A stretch of DNA of 64,000 nt from Psoroptes ovis (GCA_002943765.1 PQWQ01000003.1:186001-250000); one strand, 5' to 3'; shown: positions 50,021 through 63,191, counted from the stretch's first letter. Program-made: numbers and translations. Notes: a model not told the origin generated them from the sequence alone.

Positions 50021-53000
50021 TCAATCATCATCATCGTCCTCGTCGATATCATCATCGCTCGATTCATTTAAATTCATTTTGATTGGTTTCGTTTTTCCAC
50101 TATTTTCATCGTTGTTCGCTGTGTTTGTATCGATCTTGATTACACGTATTTTCGAATCATTCACCAAACAAATTGCCGATTCATTAATGCCACCACAATA
50201 ATTTGAACAACTAAATATCGTTATACATTGGCCATTCATATGATATTGATAACCAGGTGGTATTACTTCATGGGCACGTATCAAATGTGTTAGGTTGTTA
50301 TCGCTGAGAAATTTCATCAATGCATCTTCACTGTAATAATAGGCAGTACCACGTTTAGTGTTTGGTAGAAAACCATTTTTCAGCCGTAAAGGGTTATTAG
50401 TTTTTGATTGATTTTGAACCGTTTGTTGCTGGTCATCATCGCTGTTATTATTGCTATTCAATACAGCAATCATTGTCGTCATTGAACTTGTATTTTGTAG
50501 TAAATCATGATATTCTTGATTCGTTATTGGATCATTCCATAGGATTTCATGTGCAATTTTTGATTCTTGTTCAGGTTCTCGAATCGGTAAGTGGATCGAT
50601 TCAATTTCGCTCAATTTTTCAACACATGATGGTATGCCTGGCGTGATTTTGATTTGATTTGAATTGAAAAAATTCAGAGGTGAAAGTCTTTGTATTTTTT
50701 GAAAATCTTTGAATTTTTAAATCTTTGGAAAACCTACCACCGTGTGAACAAAATATCGATTCATCAATAATAGCAGCCAATGGCAATAGATCGAAAACAT
50801 TATTAATCAAATTCCAAATATCATGGGCATAATTTTCACCAAATTTCATCCGGCATTCATCATAAAAAGTAAATTCTTTTTGCAACGATCGACATTCATG
50901 ATTACCACGTAGCAAATGAAAATGTTTGGGTGATAATAACTTTTGACAAAATAAATACAGAATACATTCCAATGAATAATCACCACGATCAACATAATCA
51001 CCAAGAAACAGGTAGTTGGTCATTGACAGGTACGATTCATATCCAAAATTATTTACAATCGAATGATCATAAACTAATAAATCATGAAGGTTACCATGAA
51101 TATCACCGATTACATAACATGGTGCTTTAACATTGATAATTGCTTTGTTATTCGTTGATTTTCGATATAATCGAATCATTCGATCACATATTTTTCGTAT
51201 CGATTCAATACAATTCAATGATTCTGGCTGCCAAATGAAATTTTTTGAATTTAATTCAGTGTTTTTGATTGATTTATCATCATCATCATCATCGCCGCTT
51301 TTGATCATATATTTCGATTTAAAGCCAACAATATTGTTCACTTTTGCATATTGACGTATTGCTTCAATCATTTGATTACAAATGAAAAATGGATTAAAAT
51401 TTCGCAACGATAATTTTCGTTGCAGCCGGGACATCCGTCGAACATCTTTGAAATTGTTGATCTTCATATAGGACATAGATGGTTTCAAATGAAATAAATA
51501 AACAGAAAATATAGATTAAAATTTGCGAAAGCTTTGATTACACAGGCTTCTTTAGAGCTTTACAACCAATCAATACATTCAAACACATTCACACAAACAC
51601 CCTGATTAATCCATGATCAACAATTGTTTGTCTGACGAGATTTTTCCATTGATAGACAAACATGATACATATGAAACATGATAATTATTTTTAATTACGC
51701 TCAAAATCAAATCAAATCAAAACAAACAAATAAAGATGTTAATGTTTTATGTTCTTAAGACGAAAATCGAATTAAAACTAAAACAAACACACATAAAATG
51801 ACCGAATCTATTCAATATGAATGGTTCATCAATCCAATTGATTGATCCATCCTATCCGGAGAGGATTAGTTAAGATTCGTATCTTTACATTCATTCATTT
51901 CGACTAATTCACACAAATGTTTTAGTTCGGGACAAATTTCATTGGAAAATAATTAAATAAAACAAATTAAAACAAGCAAAACACTGAAAACAACGACGAT
52001 AATCAACAAATACATCGATGAATGTGTATTTAAATCTTAGTATATCTTCAATGAAAATCTTAAACTGTTGACATTTGAACTTGACCCATTCGTTGTCGTC
52101 GATGTTGGTCGTTGTTTGTTTTAATTTCTTGTCGTAATTTCGGACATTTCAGCCGATTCGACCAATCAAATAAGTTCACACACACACATCAACACAAATA
52201 CCCAAAAACAATCAACGAAACACTTACCATTGGTTCATAAAATAAACCATCAATGGTCATTTTGACCATATGGAACGATAATGTATATCTTTGTCTTGGT
52301 TTCGGTCGTTGTTTTTGAATATTTGAAATATCATGTTTCGAATGATTCGAATTATCTTCATTATTATCATTGATTTCTTTGATTTCATTGATAATATTAC
52401 CACCATGTAATAACGATGTAGATTTAGACTTAGATGATGATGATGATGACAAAATTAATGATGATAATGATGATGGACAAGACAACAACATCGACGAAGA
52501 CGATGATGGTAATGATATTGATCTTCTTACATCTGTTGCTTTGGACAATTTTCGATGAATATTTCCATGTAATAACGATGGATAACAACCGCCATGATGT
52601 TTCAAATGTTGTAATGGTGATTCTACTTCGATTTGTTGGTCATATTTCAATGATGGCTGATGATGCTGCTGCTGTTGTTTTTTCTGTAATTTTGTCACTA
52701 TGATTATGTCATCATCGTTATTATTGTTGTCTTTACAAAAATCTATAGTCTTATCATACTTTGCCGATTGCCGATTATTGTGTCGGCATTTTTGATTACC
52801 AAAGTCTTCATGATCATTTGTATTATTATTTGTATTATCGTTAATACAATTATTAGACGAGTTTTGATTCATTTCCGTTATATTTTTCAATTTCATCCAA
52901 TCAGACTTGGCTAGCATTGATGATGATGATGATGATTTAAGTAATAATAATGATAATAATTTATCAATACAAACTAATGCAAACAAAAATTCATTGAAAT

Positions 53001-54510
53001 TTAAATAATTTCGTAGATTAGATTTTTGTGAAATGTTTATTGATTTTTGTCGTTGTTTTTGTTGATTTTGTTGTTTATTTTGATTGATTTCAGTTGTTTG
53101 CTTCATTGTCATTGATTTCTGTTGTTGTTGATTGGTCGTCGAATACATTTGACATAATTTTTCCACGTAATAAATTTCATTCGTATTCAATAATGATGAT
53201 AATGATTTTGAATTTGAATTTTGATTATTTTCATTAATAATATTGAAATTATTGACGATAAATTCAATTGTCGCTGTATAATTCCATTTAATTAAAAATA
53301 TTTTCAATAATTTTGATGACATAAATTCAGATGGATAACAGTGTTGAATGAAATCATAGTAAATTTCCATTATTATTTCATCATTATAATTGAATTGTTT
53401 TAATATATTTTGATTATTATTTTGATTAGTTTTATTATTTTGATTAGTTTTATCACTGTTAGTATTGACATTGGTACTATCATTCAATGCTTGAGCTAAT
53501 TTTTGAACATTTGTCAACATTTTCAATATGGTCATTTCACGATATATTAGCTTTTTATCTTTGAAATTTTCATTGATTAGTAAAGGTTCTGACCCTAGAT
53601 ATTTTTCGGCGAAATTTCTCCCAAGATCATCAATCGATATCCATGATAATTTCGGTGATTTATCCGAAGATTGTCGCTTTATTTGTTCATCTACCCGGCA
53701 AATTCGTTTATCATTGTCAGTACATTGAATATCGATCAAATATGTTAAACGATAAATAAATTGATTGCAATCAGGCATTTGTATTCGTAATATTTCAATT
53801 AAATTGATTCCATTGAAAATAATCGTAGTATTATTCCGATTATTGATTGGAAAATAATGTCTTAATAATCTTTCACAAGCTGAATCCCATGATTCATACT
53901 GGCGAACGGGTGTAAATGGTATAAATAATCCTTTATCATCATTGATCAATGTAATTGCTAAACGTTTATGTTGATTACAATAAAGATAACATAGGCAACA
54001 ATCATAAAGATAATTACCAAAATGATTAATATTTTCAATTTGTTTTCCATGTTTATTACGATTATCATCATTGTTTTTATTACATTTCATAATATTCAAG
54101 CATTTTATCGCAGACATTTTATTTATTGATTGTTTATGTTTATGATTATTGTCATTATCATTATTTGTCGGCGTTATTACGGCTGTCATGGATTGTTTAA
54201 CAAAACGACCAACAATTTGTTGTTCATGTTCATGTTGTTTCAATGATTTCAATGATGATAATGACAATGAATTTATTGATTTTGTCTTTGGTCTTGTTGT
54301 TTGATATTGTTGTTTGATTTTCGTTATATTATCATTGTTACAACCATCACTAATCATTGTACCACCATTTAAACCTAATGATGAATCATATTTTAAATGA
54401 TTTAATGATGGTGATGTTGGTGATGATGGTGATGATGATGTCGATAGTTTTTTCTTAATCATCGATGATTCAATTGATTTTTTAATTGTTTTTGGCTTAG
54501 GCTTGTTCAT
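50021..54510 (-). CDS. Nudix-like/EF-hand-like/PPP fusion protein, active-type serine/threonine phosphatase
   Basis: Exons (minus strand) 54510-52228, 51461-50738 and 50637-50021 join to 1207 residues. Residues about 165-310 match the Nudix-like region of the paralogue (LYDCCLCYLYCNQHKRLAIT, ILRIQMP, LSWISIDDLG). Residues 378-516 match its EF-hand-like region (FIQHCYPSEFMSS, LNFNEFLFALVCID), though a third EF-hand is not recognisable. The PPP domain (about 870-1180) is complete: GDIHGN with Asp881/His883, GDYVDRG with Asp916, RGNHE with Asn948/His949, SHGG with His1001, RG at 1098 and RAHEV with His1125. It should dephosphorylate Ser/Thr; calcium control through the EF-like part is conjecture. 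A 45-residue low-complexity insert sits between WNDP and RG. The start is the first ATG of the frame; an in-frame stop lies at 54583-54585. Confidence 0.9.
50638..50737 (-). other. 100-bp intron of the active PPP gene, inside the HGG motif
   Basis: Donor GTAGGT directly after the first base of the second glycine codon of SHGG, acceptor GCCAG, phase 1. Joining gives SHGGIPSCVEKLSEIE. The paralogue has HSGIPSS without an intron here. Confidence 0.85.
51462..52227 (-). other. 766-bp intron of the active PPP gene
   Basis: Minus-strand donor ATG/GTAAGT and acceptor GAAG/ATC, phase 0. It lies between the conserved ...DGLFYEPM and INNFKDVRR. The pseudophosphatase has the corresponding YGHCVEP segment uninterrupted. 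No other feature was seen in it. Confidence 0.65.
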
Positions 54511-54704
54511 TTTTTGATTATTAAGATTATTTTGATGTTTTCTTGAAGAAGAAAATTCAATTTTTTTTTTTTGAGCCAATTTTCACTCTGTATATTTTCA
54601 ATGAGAAAATTTTGAACCTAATTCATATTTTCGAAATATTTCAATCGGTTTTTATTGTACTTGAGTCAAGTTTAAATTGAAACTAATGAAATTGATTTCA
54701 ATTA

Positions 54705-54785
54705 TTAGGTTGTCCGAAAAGTTTTGGCCGATTTTCATGAGCAAACTCTATCGATTAAGCGGAATGAACTTTTCGGACAATCTAA
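54705..54785 (-). mobile_element. Mariner-like mini-element, subfamily B, upstream of PPP gene
   Basis: TTAGGTTGTCCG to CGGACAATCTAA; 195 bp before the PPP start codon, so possibly within its promoter. Confidence 0.86.
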
Positions 54786-54861
54786 ATATAATAAAAATCA
54801 AATAAAATTAATCCAATTAACATTTGACATTCCAGTTATTTTGTCGCAGAAAAAAACAATA

Positions 54862-54890
54862 ATTTTACAAGTACATTGTACTTGTAAAAT
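54862..54890. repeat. Perfect 29-bp palindrome
   Basis: The sequence consists of 14-bp arms around one base (ATTTTACAAGTACA / T / TGTACTTGTAAAAT). It lies 352 bp upstream of the PPP start codon, just beyond a mini-element. Confidence 0.85.
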
Positions 54891-57008
54891 CAATCATTAG
54901 TCAGGAGTCTTATAAGGTCCATCCATCAAAATGAAACATTTCACAATTTCACATTATTTTTTCCCGATAAAAAGCGTGAAATATTGTCTCCAGAAAAGGA
55001 CAATGCACAAATCAGGGCAACACAATCAGTCCATTTTGGACTTTACTGGACACACATATGGACTTAAAATGAAGAACATCATTAAAACTATGGATGATTT
55101 CCGATGTCAAAAATGATGCGAGAAACTATTTGTTTCTTCACATTTCAATCATTTGTTTGTTTCCAATAAGTCCAAGTGTATTGGTCAAGCCAATTTGGAG
55201 AAAACACTGGAAAAATTTCCCAGGAATTTCTGTTGAAAATGCGAAATGATGAACCTTTTTAAGGTTCATTTGAATTGTGTGTTCATTCATCATTATCAAT
55301 TTATTTTCAGTGATACCAATTCGCTCATTATCACCCTGTCTTTTTAGGGAAAAAAAATCAAAGAAAATTGGGTGAAAAATTGTGATTTTCGTTGTTGTCC
55401 TCGATCGAGTTCTTATTATTTGTATTTTTCTCCGATTCATACACATCATTAATGTTAGAATTGTTGTTTCATTTGAATCAATGTTTCGCATTGATTCGAT
55501 ATTGAATAATATTTTTGTCTTTGTGCATTTCTTTGGAACCGAAATTTTCGAGTCCAATTTAATTAACAGGCGTTTAAAGGTCATTGTTTGCCTTGTCGAT
55601 TGCTTATTTTTTCCCAATATGATCATCATTTTCATATCGTATCGACCCAAATATTCAAAGACATTTTTTAATAGAAAAATAATAAAAATAGATGAAAATT
55701 CAGTGAAAATTACAAGAAAATTATCATCTTCTCGTCGTAAAATAAATAGATTAAATACTAATTATTACCAATGAATGATTTTTCACAAGGCTTTAATCCT
55801 ATATCTATCCAGGCTACCTATGCCTGTTGAGCCATCAAATTGGCTATCGATAGACTATTTAGCCTGCATATTTAATCTGGTTCGAAATATTTTTAAAAAC
55901 CCTTTTTATTTGAATGATAGTTATGTTGGTCTTAAGCAATCCTAAGAAATAATAAATAAGTATTAATAGGGTGTATCATTATCATCACAGTTTAGTCATA
56001 AAATAGATTTTATTCATTATTCATTATCAATTTTTTACATATATTCACTGCACGACCCATTAAAATTGTAATAAAAAAATCATAATTATTTATTTCAACT
56101 TGTCTCTTTGACAAACAAATGTTGCATCCTATTGAACAAGAAATTAATTAGTAATTTGCGAAATGCAAATAAAAAACCAATCAATTTCATTTTTTTTCAA
56201 TTTTTGATTATTTTTTTCGAATTATTTCAATTTTCTCGAATTTATTTCAATTTTCTTGAACATCTTACGGCCAGACTTAAGCTAATCATCATCATCATCA
56301 TCATCATTGGTCATATTAAACCCATGTAATACATTTTTATTACTTTCAAAATATCAAAACTTTCACAATGAAAAAAAAATCTTTAGTTTTGTATTTCCAA
56401 ATACATATTTACCATAAAGCTCGCGCGACAAGCTTTATTTTATTCTATTCATTTTCATTTTATTTAATTCTCTTATTATTCATTACATTATTATTTGATA
56501 CATTTGTTTGTGCAAATTTTTGTTTAAACATTTTTGTACAAATTTTTGAACAATTTCTGAACATTTTGTACACTTTGTACATTTTATATTCTTGTAAAGC
56601 TCACATAAATTCATGTATGAATAAATTTATGAATATCTATTTTTAAATGATTAATAAATTATGATCAAATGTTTCGTTTTTTTATTATCATTTTGCGAAA
56701 CAACAAGCGAAACAAGCCAATCTAATACATGAAACAAGCCAAACAGCGCAATACAAGCAAGCTAAGCATTATTTTTCCATTCAAAATGTGCACAAAGATT
56801 TCTTCGTTTCTTATGCTTGTATTTTGAAAGCATTCAACAAGCTGTAAATATAAATCATTCGGTACTTTTTGTGGTCTTCGTCGTCGACGTCGTTTTCATT
56901 TTTTATTATTTTGTTTTATTTCCATCATCTTAGTTTGTAGCAATGAATACTGCTTAAAATACAGTGTAATAGCAATGAATGACCATTTTCTTTCTATGGC
57001 AAAATTTC

Positions 57009-57088
57009 CAAGGTTGTCCGGAAAGTTCTGACCGATTTTCATGAACAACTCTATCGGATAAGCGGAATGAACTTTTCGGACAACCTAA
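57009..57088 (-). mobile_element. Mariner-like mini-element, subfamily B
   Basis: CAAGGTTGTCCGG to CGGACAACCTAA. Confidence 0.84.
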
Positions 57089-59745
57089 TTAATTTTCATC
57101 ATGTCAAACTAAACTCATGTCAAACTCATATGGACTGTCATACATGCTGGACAGTTTTTAACAATTGTTTCTTTTTCGTTGATGTTTGTTTGAAGCATCA
57201 AAAAAACATCAAAATGCCTCGTAAAACCTCGTAAAGAAATGAGCGAAACGGACCACCAATGATAATCAAGGAAGCGAATAATTTCAAGAGAAATATTTGA
57301 TTTCTTTGTATTGGAAAACATTGAAAAGTGAATGATGGCAAAGCATCACCAAAAAAAGTGCCGAACCACGCGTTTCTCAGGAAAATTTCGGTCCATAAAT
57401 TTTGATTTTCATCGATGCTAAGCTTTGGTCATGAGGTTGGTGGTTAGTGGTGGTTTTAGTGGTGGTTTTGAAGATGGTTTTCAATGGTCAGAAACCACAT
57501 TGATCACGGGCATAATGCACCATACATCGGTATCATTGGTATTCAACATCATTGGTATTAATTGTTGCTTTACACACACACAGGTCAAACACTTTTCGAT
57601 TGTCATAATTGTTGCAACAATTTTTCTGATTTTTTTTTGTTTTATTACCATCTATGACCTTTCAACTTTTCAGCTCCGAGAAAAATCATTTGATTTGATG
57701 CGGATTCCTAGGAAATTTTGGTCGTTATTTATTTTTTTGATTTTTGTTTGTTTGAACTAAGGTTTCATCAACAATTGAGAAACATCGCCAATAAATCTTT
57801 GCAGCATCAAAGCTCTAAGCTCTACACTCTGGCATTTTCTCCCACTGTGGATGCATAAATGCCTTTTACCAATGGAAAACCAAATAAACCAAGTAATACC
57901 AAGCAATGAATGATTAACCTTGAAAATTATAGCTTTGCACAAATCAACTTATACAACGAATCAATGCATTCAAAGATCCAAATGTATAAGTTATTTGATT
58001 TGTTTTCTTTTCAAATTCCCATAGAGTGCATTGGACTTTTATTATTTTTTGAATTTTCCACCCTTCAGTGATGTGCTGGTGCACAATATTTGATGCGGAA
58101 AAATAGAAAATAATGGCATCAAAACAACATTGCACATGAAACCTTGTATTTGAGGTGTCAATCGATGGTGGTATTTCAGCTAAAAATTTAAGGCACAAAT
58201 TTATTTGTATTTGGCATATATTCATAGAGGTAACACCCTCCATCTCCACTACAAATATTGCGCAAGCTGTGATACGTGTAAAGGTTTACGTACGAGTAAG
58301 TTAGGGTAATTTCTTCTCGTGGTAAAGTTTAAGTATTTGAATGATTGAAAATCAAATCAAATCAAACATCTAAGTCAAATATAAAAATCAAAGGAAATTT
58401 TTTTTATTGTCATTTCACATAGTAAAAAATTTCGGAAATTTTGGAAAAATTTTTTTGACAAGATTTATCGATTATTATTGGTGATAATAATAATAATAAT
58501 ATTTGAATTTTTGTGAATATTTTTCCTTGGATTTAAAAGATTTTGTATGTGAAATGTATCTGGATTTTGATATGACATTTGTCGTATATTTGAAATAATT
58601 TGGAAAAATTTGAAAATTTTCTCGGGTTAAAATATTTGATTATTATTTCCCATTTCGATTCCAGAAAATTAAAGGTCTTTGATCTTGGAACCATTATTAG
58701 TTTTTCCCTTTTCGGGTATAAAATCGTGAAAAAAAAAAATTTTTCCCATGGAACCGTGGAAATTTTCAAAATTTATTTTAAAATTTATTTATCACTTGTT
58801 TTGCTAAGGCCATTTGATTGTTCCAAGAACAAACATTCGTTTAGCATCTATGCATCTTTTTCTGAGGGGTAATACCTCGTAAATTAATCAATTAATTTAT
58901 TGGAAATGATGGAGACCGCAAGGTTTCTCCCAGAGCAATTCATAAGAAAATGCGTAAAACCCTTGGATTTTCATTGAATTTTGACTGAAATTCAACTGAA
59001 TTTGGACTGATTTCATGAATTTTCATTGAATCTCGACTGATTTTTGAATTTCCAATTGAGTTATCAATTGAAATTATCGTTTGAAACTATCGATTGATTT
59101 TCAATGGAAATCAATCAGAACAAAAACGAATTTTTCGAAAATTTCCAAAAATTTTCCAAAAATCAATGAAATTTCAAAGGCAATTCATCATCAATTCAAT
59201 TTCGATTCATCATAAATTTCAATTGAAATCAAAAAATTCAGGGAAAATAAATCAAAAACATAAAGATTCCATCAATCCTGAATGAATATTCTCTTCAGAG
59301 AAATTCCTTTTTAAAAAAAATTATGAAATCTTCAATCATTTTCATCTTATTCTTGTTTGTTTCTTGATGTTCGCTTGTTTGTTTGATGCTTGTTCGTTTG
59401 ATGTTGTTGTTAATCACATTGTTCATTATTCATCATTTTGATTCATCGAATTCATTTGGTTGTTCCATAGAAATGTGATTACGAAACTAGACATTTCCTA
59501 TTTTCCACTATTCCTTCTTTTACACATTTCGAATGTCTGTGTGTATTCAATCATTAAGCAATCATGATGATACGACCCCCGATGCACATCCACACAAATC
59601 AAGGCACATTTCATAGACACAAATACACAGACAAATGCATTCGGATATGAACAAATCAATCTCTGAAAAAGTTTTAAACATAATTTAATGATTGAACATG
59701 GAGCCGAGTCTGAACGAATAACGGCAACAAGAATAAAAATTCGGA

Positions 59746-59884
59746 GCCAGCCAGCCATCCAGCCAGCCAGAGAATCGAACCCAGAATCAAAGCCAGAGAA
59801 TCGAACCCAGAATCAAAGCCAGAGAATCGAACCCAGAATCAAAGCAGTCAAAATCAAACCCAGAGAATCAAAGCCTGAATCAAA
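59746..59884. repeat. CCAG tetramers followed by a 26-bp tandem repeat
   Basis: A CCAG/CCAT run at 59746-59770 leads into three exact 26-bp units (59767-59792, 59793-59818, 59819-59844) that start CCAGAGAATCGAACCCAGAA, then degenerate copies. The open frame across it simply reads the repeat. Confidence 0.88.
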
Positions 59885-60659
59885 GTAAACTCCAAATGAT
59901 ATTCATCGACAACCAACAAAACAACCAACCAAACAACCAAACAACAACAAATGACAACTACTTTGGAATAAATATAATGAGAATCAATAATTTTCAAATG
60001 AAATTTTTGATTCATTCTTGCATTTCAGAGGCCCCCTTCGAAGTATTTCCCAATTTTCAATTGAATTTTTTTTTTTTGAATATCCAAGAATCCAGAGAAT
60101 CCGGAGATCATTGCAAAGACTCATGCGTAAGATATAGTTTTACGCAGAAATTTTGAAATGAATTCTACTGAATTGATATTGGTGAATTCCTTGATGTTTT
60201 GAATTTTGAAAATATTTTTTTTGTTGATCATTCCAGATCATACACAGGACTTTTTATTGTTGTTTTATCAATGCGGTAGTCATTATTTTTTGTTAATATT
60301 TCAATTTTCAATGAGGCTGCTGCTGCTGATGGTGCTGGTGCTGGTGCTGTTGGTGCCATTGATTCATTTATTCATTGATTTCAATGATACCAATTCGATG
60401 GCTGGTGTAATTTGGCTTGAATTTTTTTTCTTATTGTTGTTGTTTGCCCTCATTTATCACCAATCTTTGGCTGGATTATCGTTCGAATGCATGCATGGCT
60501 TCCAATGCATGTTTGGCTCCACACAGTGTGCATGGCTCCAATGTGTCTGCTAATGTCTTTGAAATTTTTCATTTTTTTTTTTTCATTTCTTGGTCCCCCC
60601 AATTCAGCTTATCATTATCATTATCATTTATTTCATTTAATTTTTATTTATTTGTTTAT

Positions 60660-60741
60660 TCAGGTTGTCCTATAAGTTCTTGCTGTTTTTCGAATGAAAA
60701 AAAAATTTTAAAAAACGGCAAGAACTTATGGGACAACCTAA
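60660..60741 (+). mobile_element. Mariner-like mini-element, subfamily C
   Basis: TCAGGTTGTCCTATAAG to ATGGGACAACCTAA. Confidence 0.83.
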
Positions 60742-60930
60742 TATTTTAGTTTTTTTTTATTTTTATTTTTGTTTATTTCATTTCATTAATGTTGTTTGAA
60801 TCTGTATTTGAATTCTTTGGGATTGTGAAATGTGTGTGTGTTCATTCATGTCTGGTTCGTGAATTTGATTTTTATTGTTGTTTGTTGCTGTCGTTTGTTT
60901 TGTTTTGTTTGTTTTGCTTGTTGCAAAATA

Positions 60931-61010
60931 TTAGGTTGTCCAAAAAGTTTTTGCCGATTTTTCAATGATTTTCCAATGATATAATCGGTGAAAACTTTCT
61001 GGACAACCTA
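60931..61010 (+). mobile_element. Mariner-like mini-element, subfamily A
   Basis: TTAGGTTGTCCAAAAAG to TGGACAACCTA; 189 bp after the previous copy. Confidence 0.84.
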
Positions 61011-62709
61011 TTCAATTTTTCATTTACCATTCACATCTCAATGTATTGATGTGTTTCTACGAACGAACGAATGAAAAATTTGATCAAACAAAAATTTTCG
61101 TGTTGTTTCGCTGGTTGTTTCGGGTGCACAATCAAAATATCGACCAGCGAAAACAACAACAATTTGAATCATCGTCGAAGACCAAGACCTATTCGAGAAT
61201 TCAAAATGCTTATTCTCATAAAGTTGAATGGCTCAGTCTTCATGAATTTGAAGAACAATTTTTTCTTGTTGTTTTGTCATTTTCGCCTTTGGATTCGATT
61301 CGATCCGTACCAAAGGGTCCTTTGATTGATTAAGGCGTATCAGGAAGCATTCGGGTACTTGTATTTCTGATTATTTCTTATTAAATTCTTGGAGTCGTTT
61401 TTTTCTTGTTGATTTCTTCGTAAATTCTTGGGTATTTCTCCTTCCTTGGTATTTCTTAACTGTGTCCTTCCTTACTCGAAGAAATTCTCGTGATTCTCTC
61501 CAATTTTTCTTCGTTCACATAATTATTAGATCATTTGATCAATATTGTTTCATATCACATCTTGTTTAACTGATGCTGATGTTGGTGATGCTGGTGATAA
61601 TGAACAATTTAATCTTCTGAAAATCTATAATCTTAAAGACGACGACAACAACAAGAATAAGAATAAGAACCTAAGACCCTAGAAAAATTCTGAATCCTTG
61701 AATCAAGGGGGTATATATTTTTCCCCCGAATTGGGTACATTTTTCCCCGAATCTATAACCATGATCATCATCATTATTGATTCAGTCCCATAAACTTTTA
61801 TTTTTCCAAAAATTTATTTTTATTCTTATTTTTCCCCTTTATTTTATTAGGATATTTAAGGGTTTATACTTCATAATATTCCAAGTTTTTCTCAAGGAAT
61901 CCATTTCGTTTTAATATTTAATTTTTCTTGTTGTTTCAGCTGGGTTATTGTTGCTGCTGATGCTATTGATTGCTTTATGTGTGTTAATATTCTCATATTT
62001 ATTATCATTTTTTATTGTTGTTGTTTCGACTGATTCTAGGGTTATTGTTATTGTTGCTGCTGCTGTTGCTGCAAACACACACACATTTTCCATTTGCCGC
62101 AGTGTAATTTAACCATTTGAACACATTTTCACCCCCCCTTTCGATATTTTTTGTTGTTCTTGCGACAAGGATATAGTTTTGAAAATTATTATTCCCCTTT
62201 ATTATCAGATGAGGGAATAAATGAGTTTTGGGCCCCAACAAACAACAACAATAGTTGAATCCATGAAAAATTGCAAATTTTCAATCCATTTTTTCCCCAT
62301 TTTTAATGATAATTCTTGTTGTTGTTGTTGTTTGCTTGATGATGATGATGATGATGATGATGGTGGCAAAAACAACAACAACAACAACATGTTCAACACA
62401 GAACGAATCCATTTGATAAGATAATCAAAAAAGATATCGGATTCGAAAACTATAATGTTCCATTGAATCCATTTGAATATCAGTGAATTCCAGTAAATCT
62501 AAATGGATTCCGAAAGATTCCAAAACATCCAAATCGTCCAAGATTCAAATCTGTTTCAGATTCACGTATTTTTCTCGCTGATGATGATGATGATAATATC
62601 ATAATTCGTGATATTCGTTGATATTCTTTGATTTCTTCTTCTTGTTCATTCGAGGTATTGTTGTTGTTGTTGTTCGACAGCCACCACCATCATCATCATC
62701 GTTGAAAGT

Positions 62710-62835
62710 CTTCATTATTTGAATCTTTGATTCTTTGAATCCAAAGAATTCTTTGGATTTGGACCCAAAGAATCCTTGGGATTCAAAGAATAATGAAGTA
62801 ATATCTTGGAGAATATCTTAAAGAATATCTCCAAG
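62710..62835. repeat. Cluster of nested inverted repeats
   Basis: CTTCATTATT at 62710 pairs with AATAATGAAG ending at 62798. Inside are the 16-bp palindrome CCAAAGAATTCTTTGG and TTCTTTGAATCC paired with GGGATTCAAAGAA. CTTGGAGA (62805) pairs with TCTCCAAG (ending 62835). Confidence 0.7.
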
Positions 62836-63191
62836 AAACACCAACAGCAGCAACAACAAGAATAAGAGCAAAAAAACAACAAGAATTTTTATTTTTTCGA
62901 AAAATTCAAAATTCAAATCGATTTTTGTTGTTGCTGCTGCTGCTGTTGCTGTTTAATGTCGTCGTTGCTTTAATATTTTATTTCCCGAACCATTATTCGT
63001 TGGTTATAAGCAAATTTAGAGTAATAGAAATTATCAACCAACCAACCAACCATCTATCCAACCATCTATTCATCTATCGAGCCAGCCAGCCAATCTACCA
63101 AACGACCGAAAAAACAACAAGAAAAATTAATGATAATGTCTAAGCACATTTGAGTTTGTTTGTTGTTTCCAAAATGGATAATATCTTTCTA

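Noticed and set aside
57115..58249. Three small minus-strand frames that might be remnants of a transposase
   Set aside because: No catalytic motif or terminal repeat could be found, and the frames cannot be joined sensibly.
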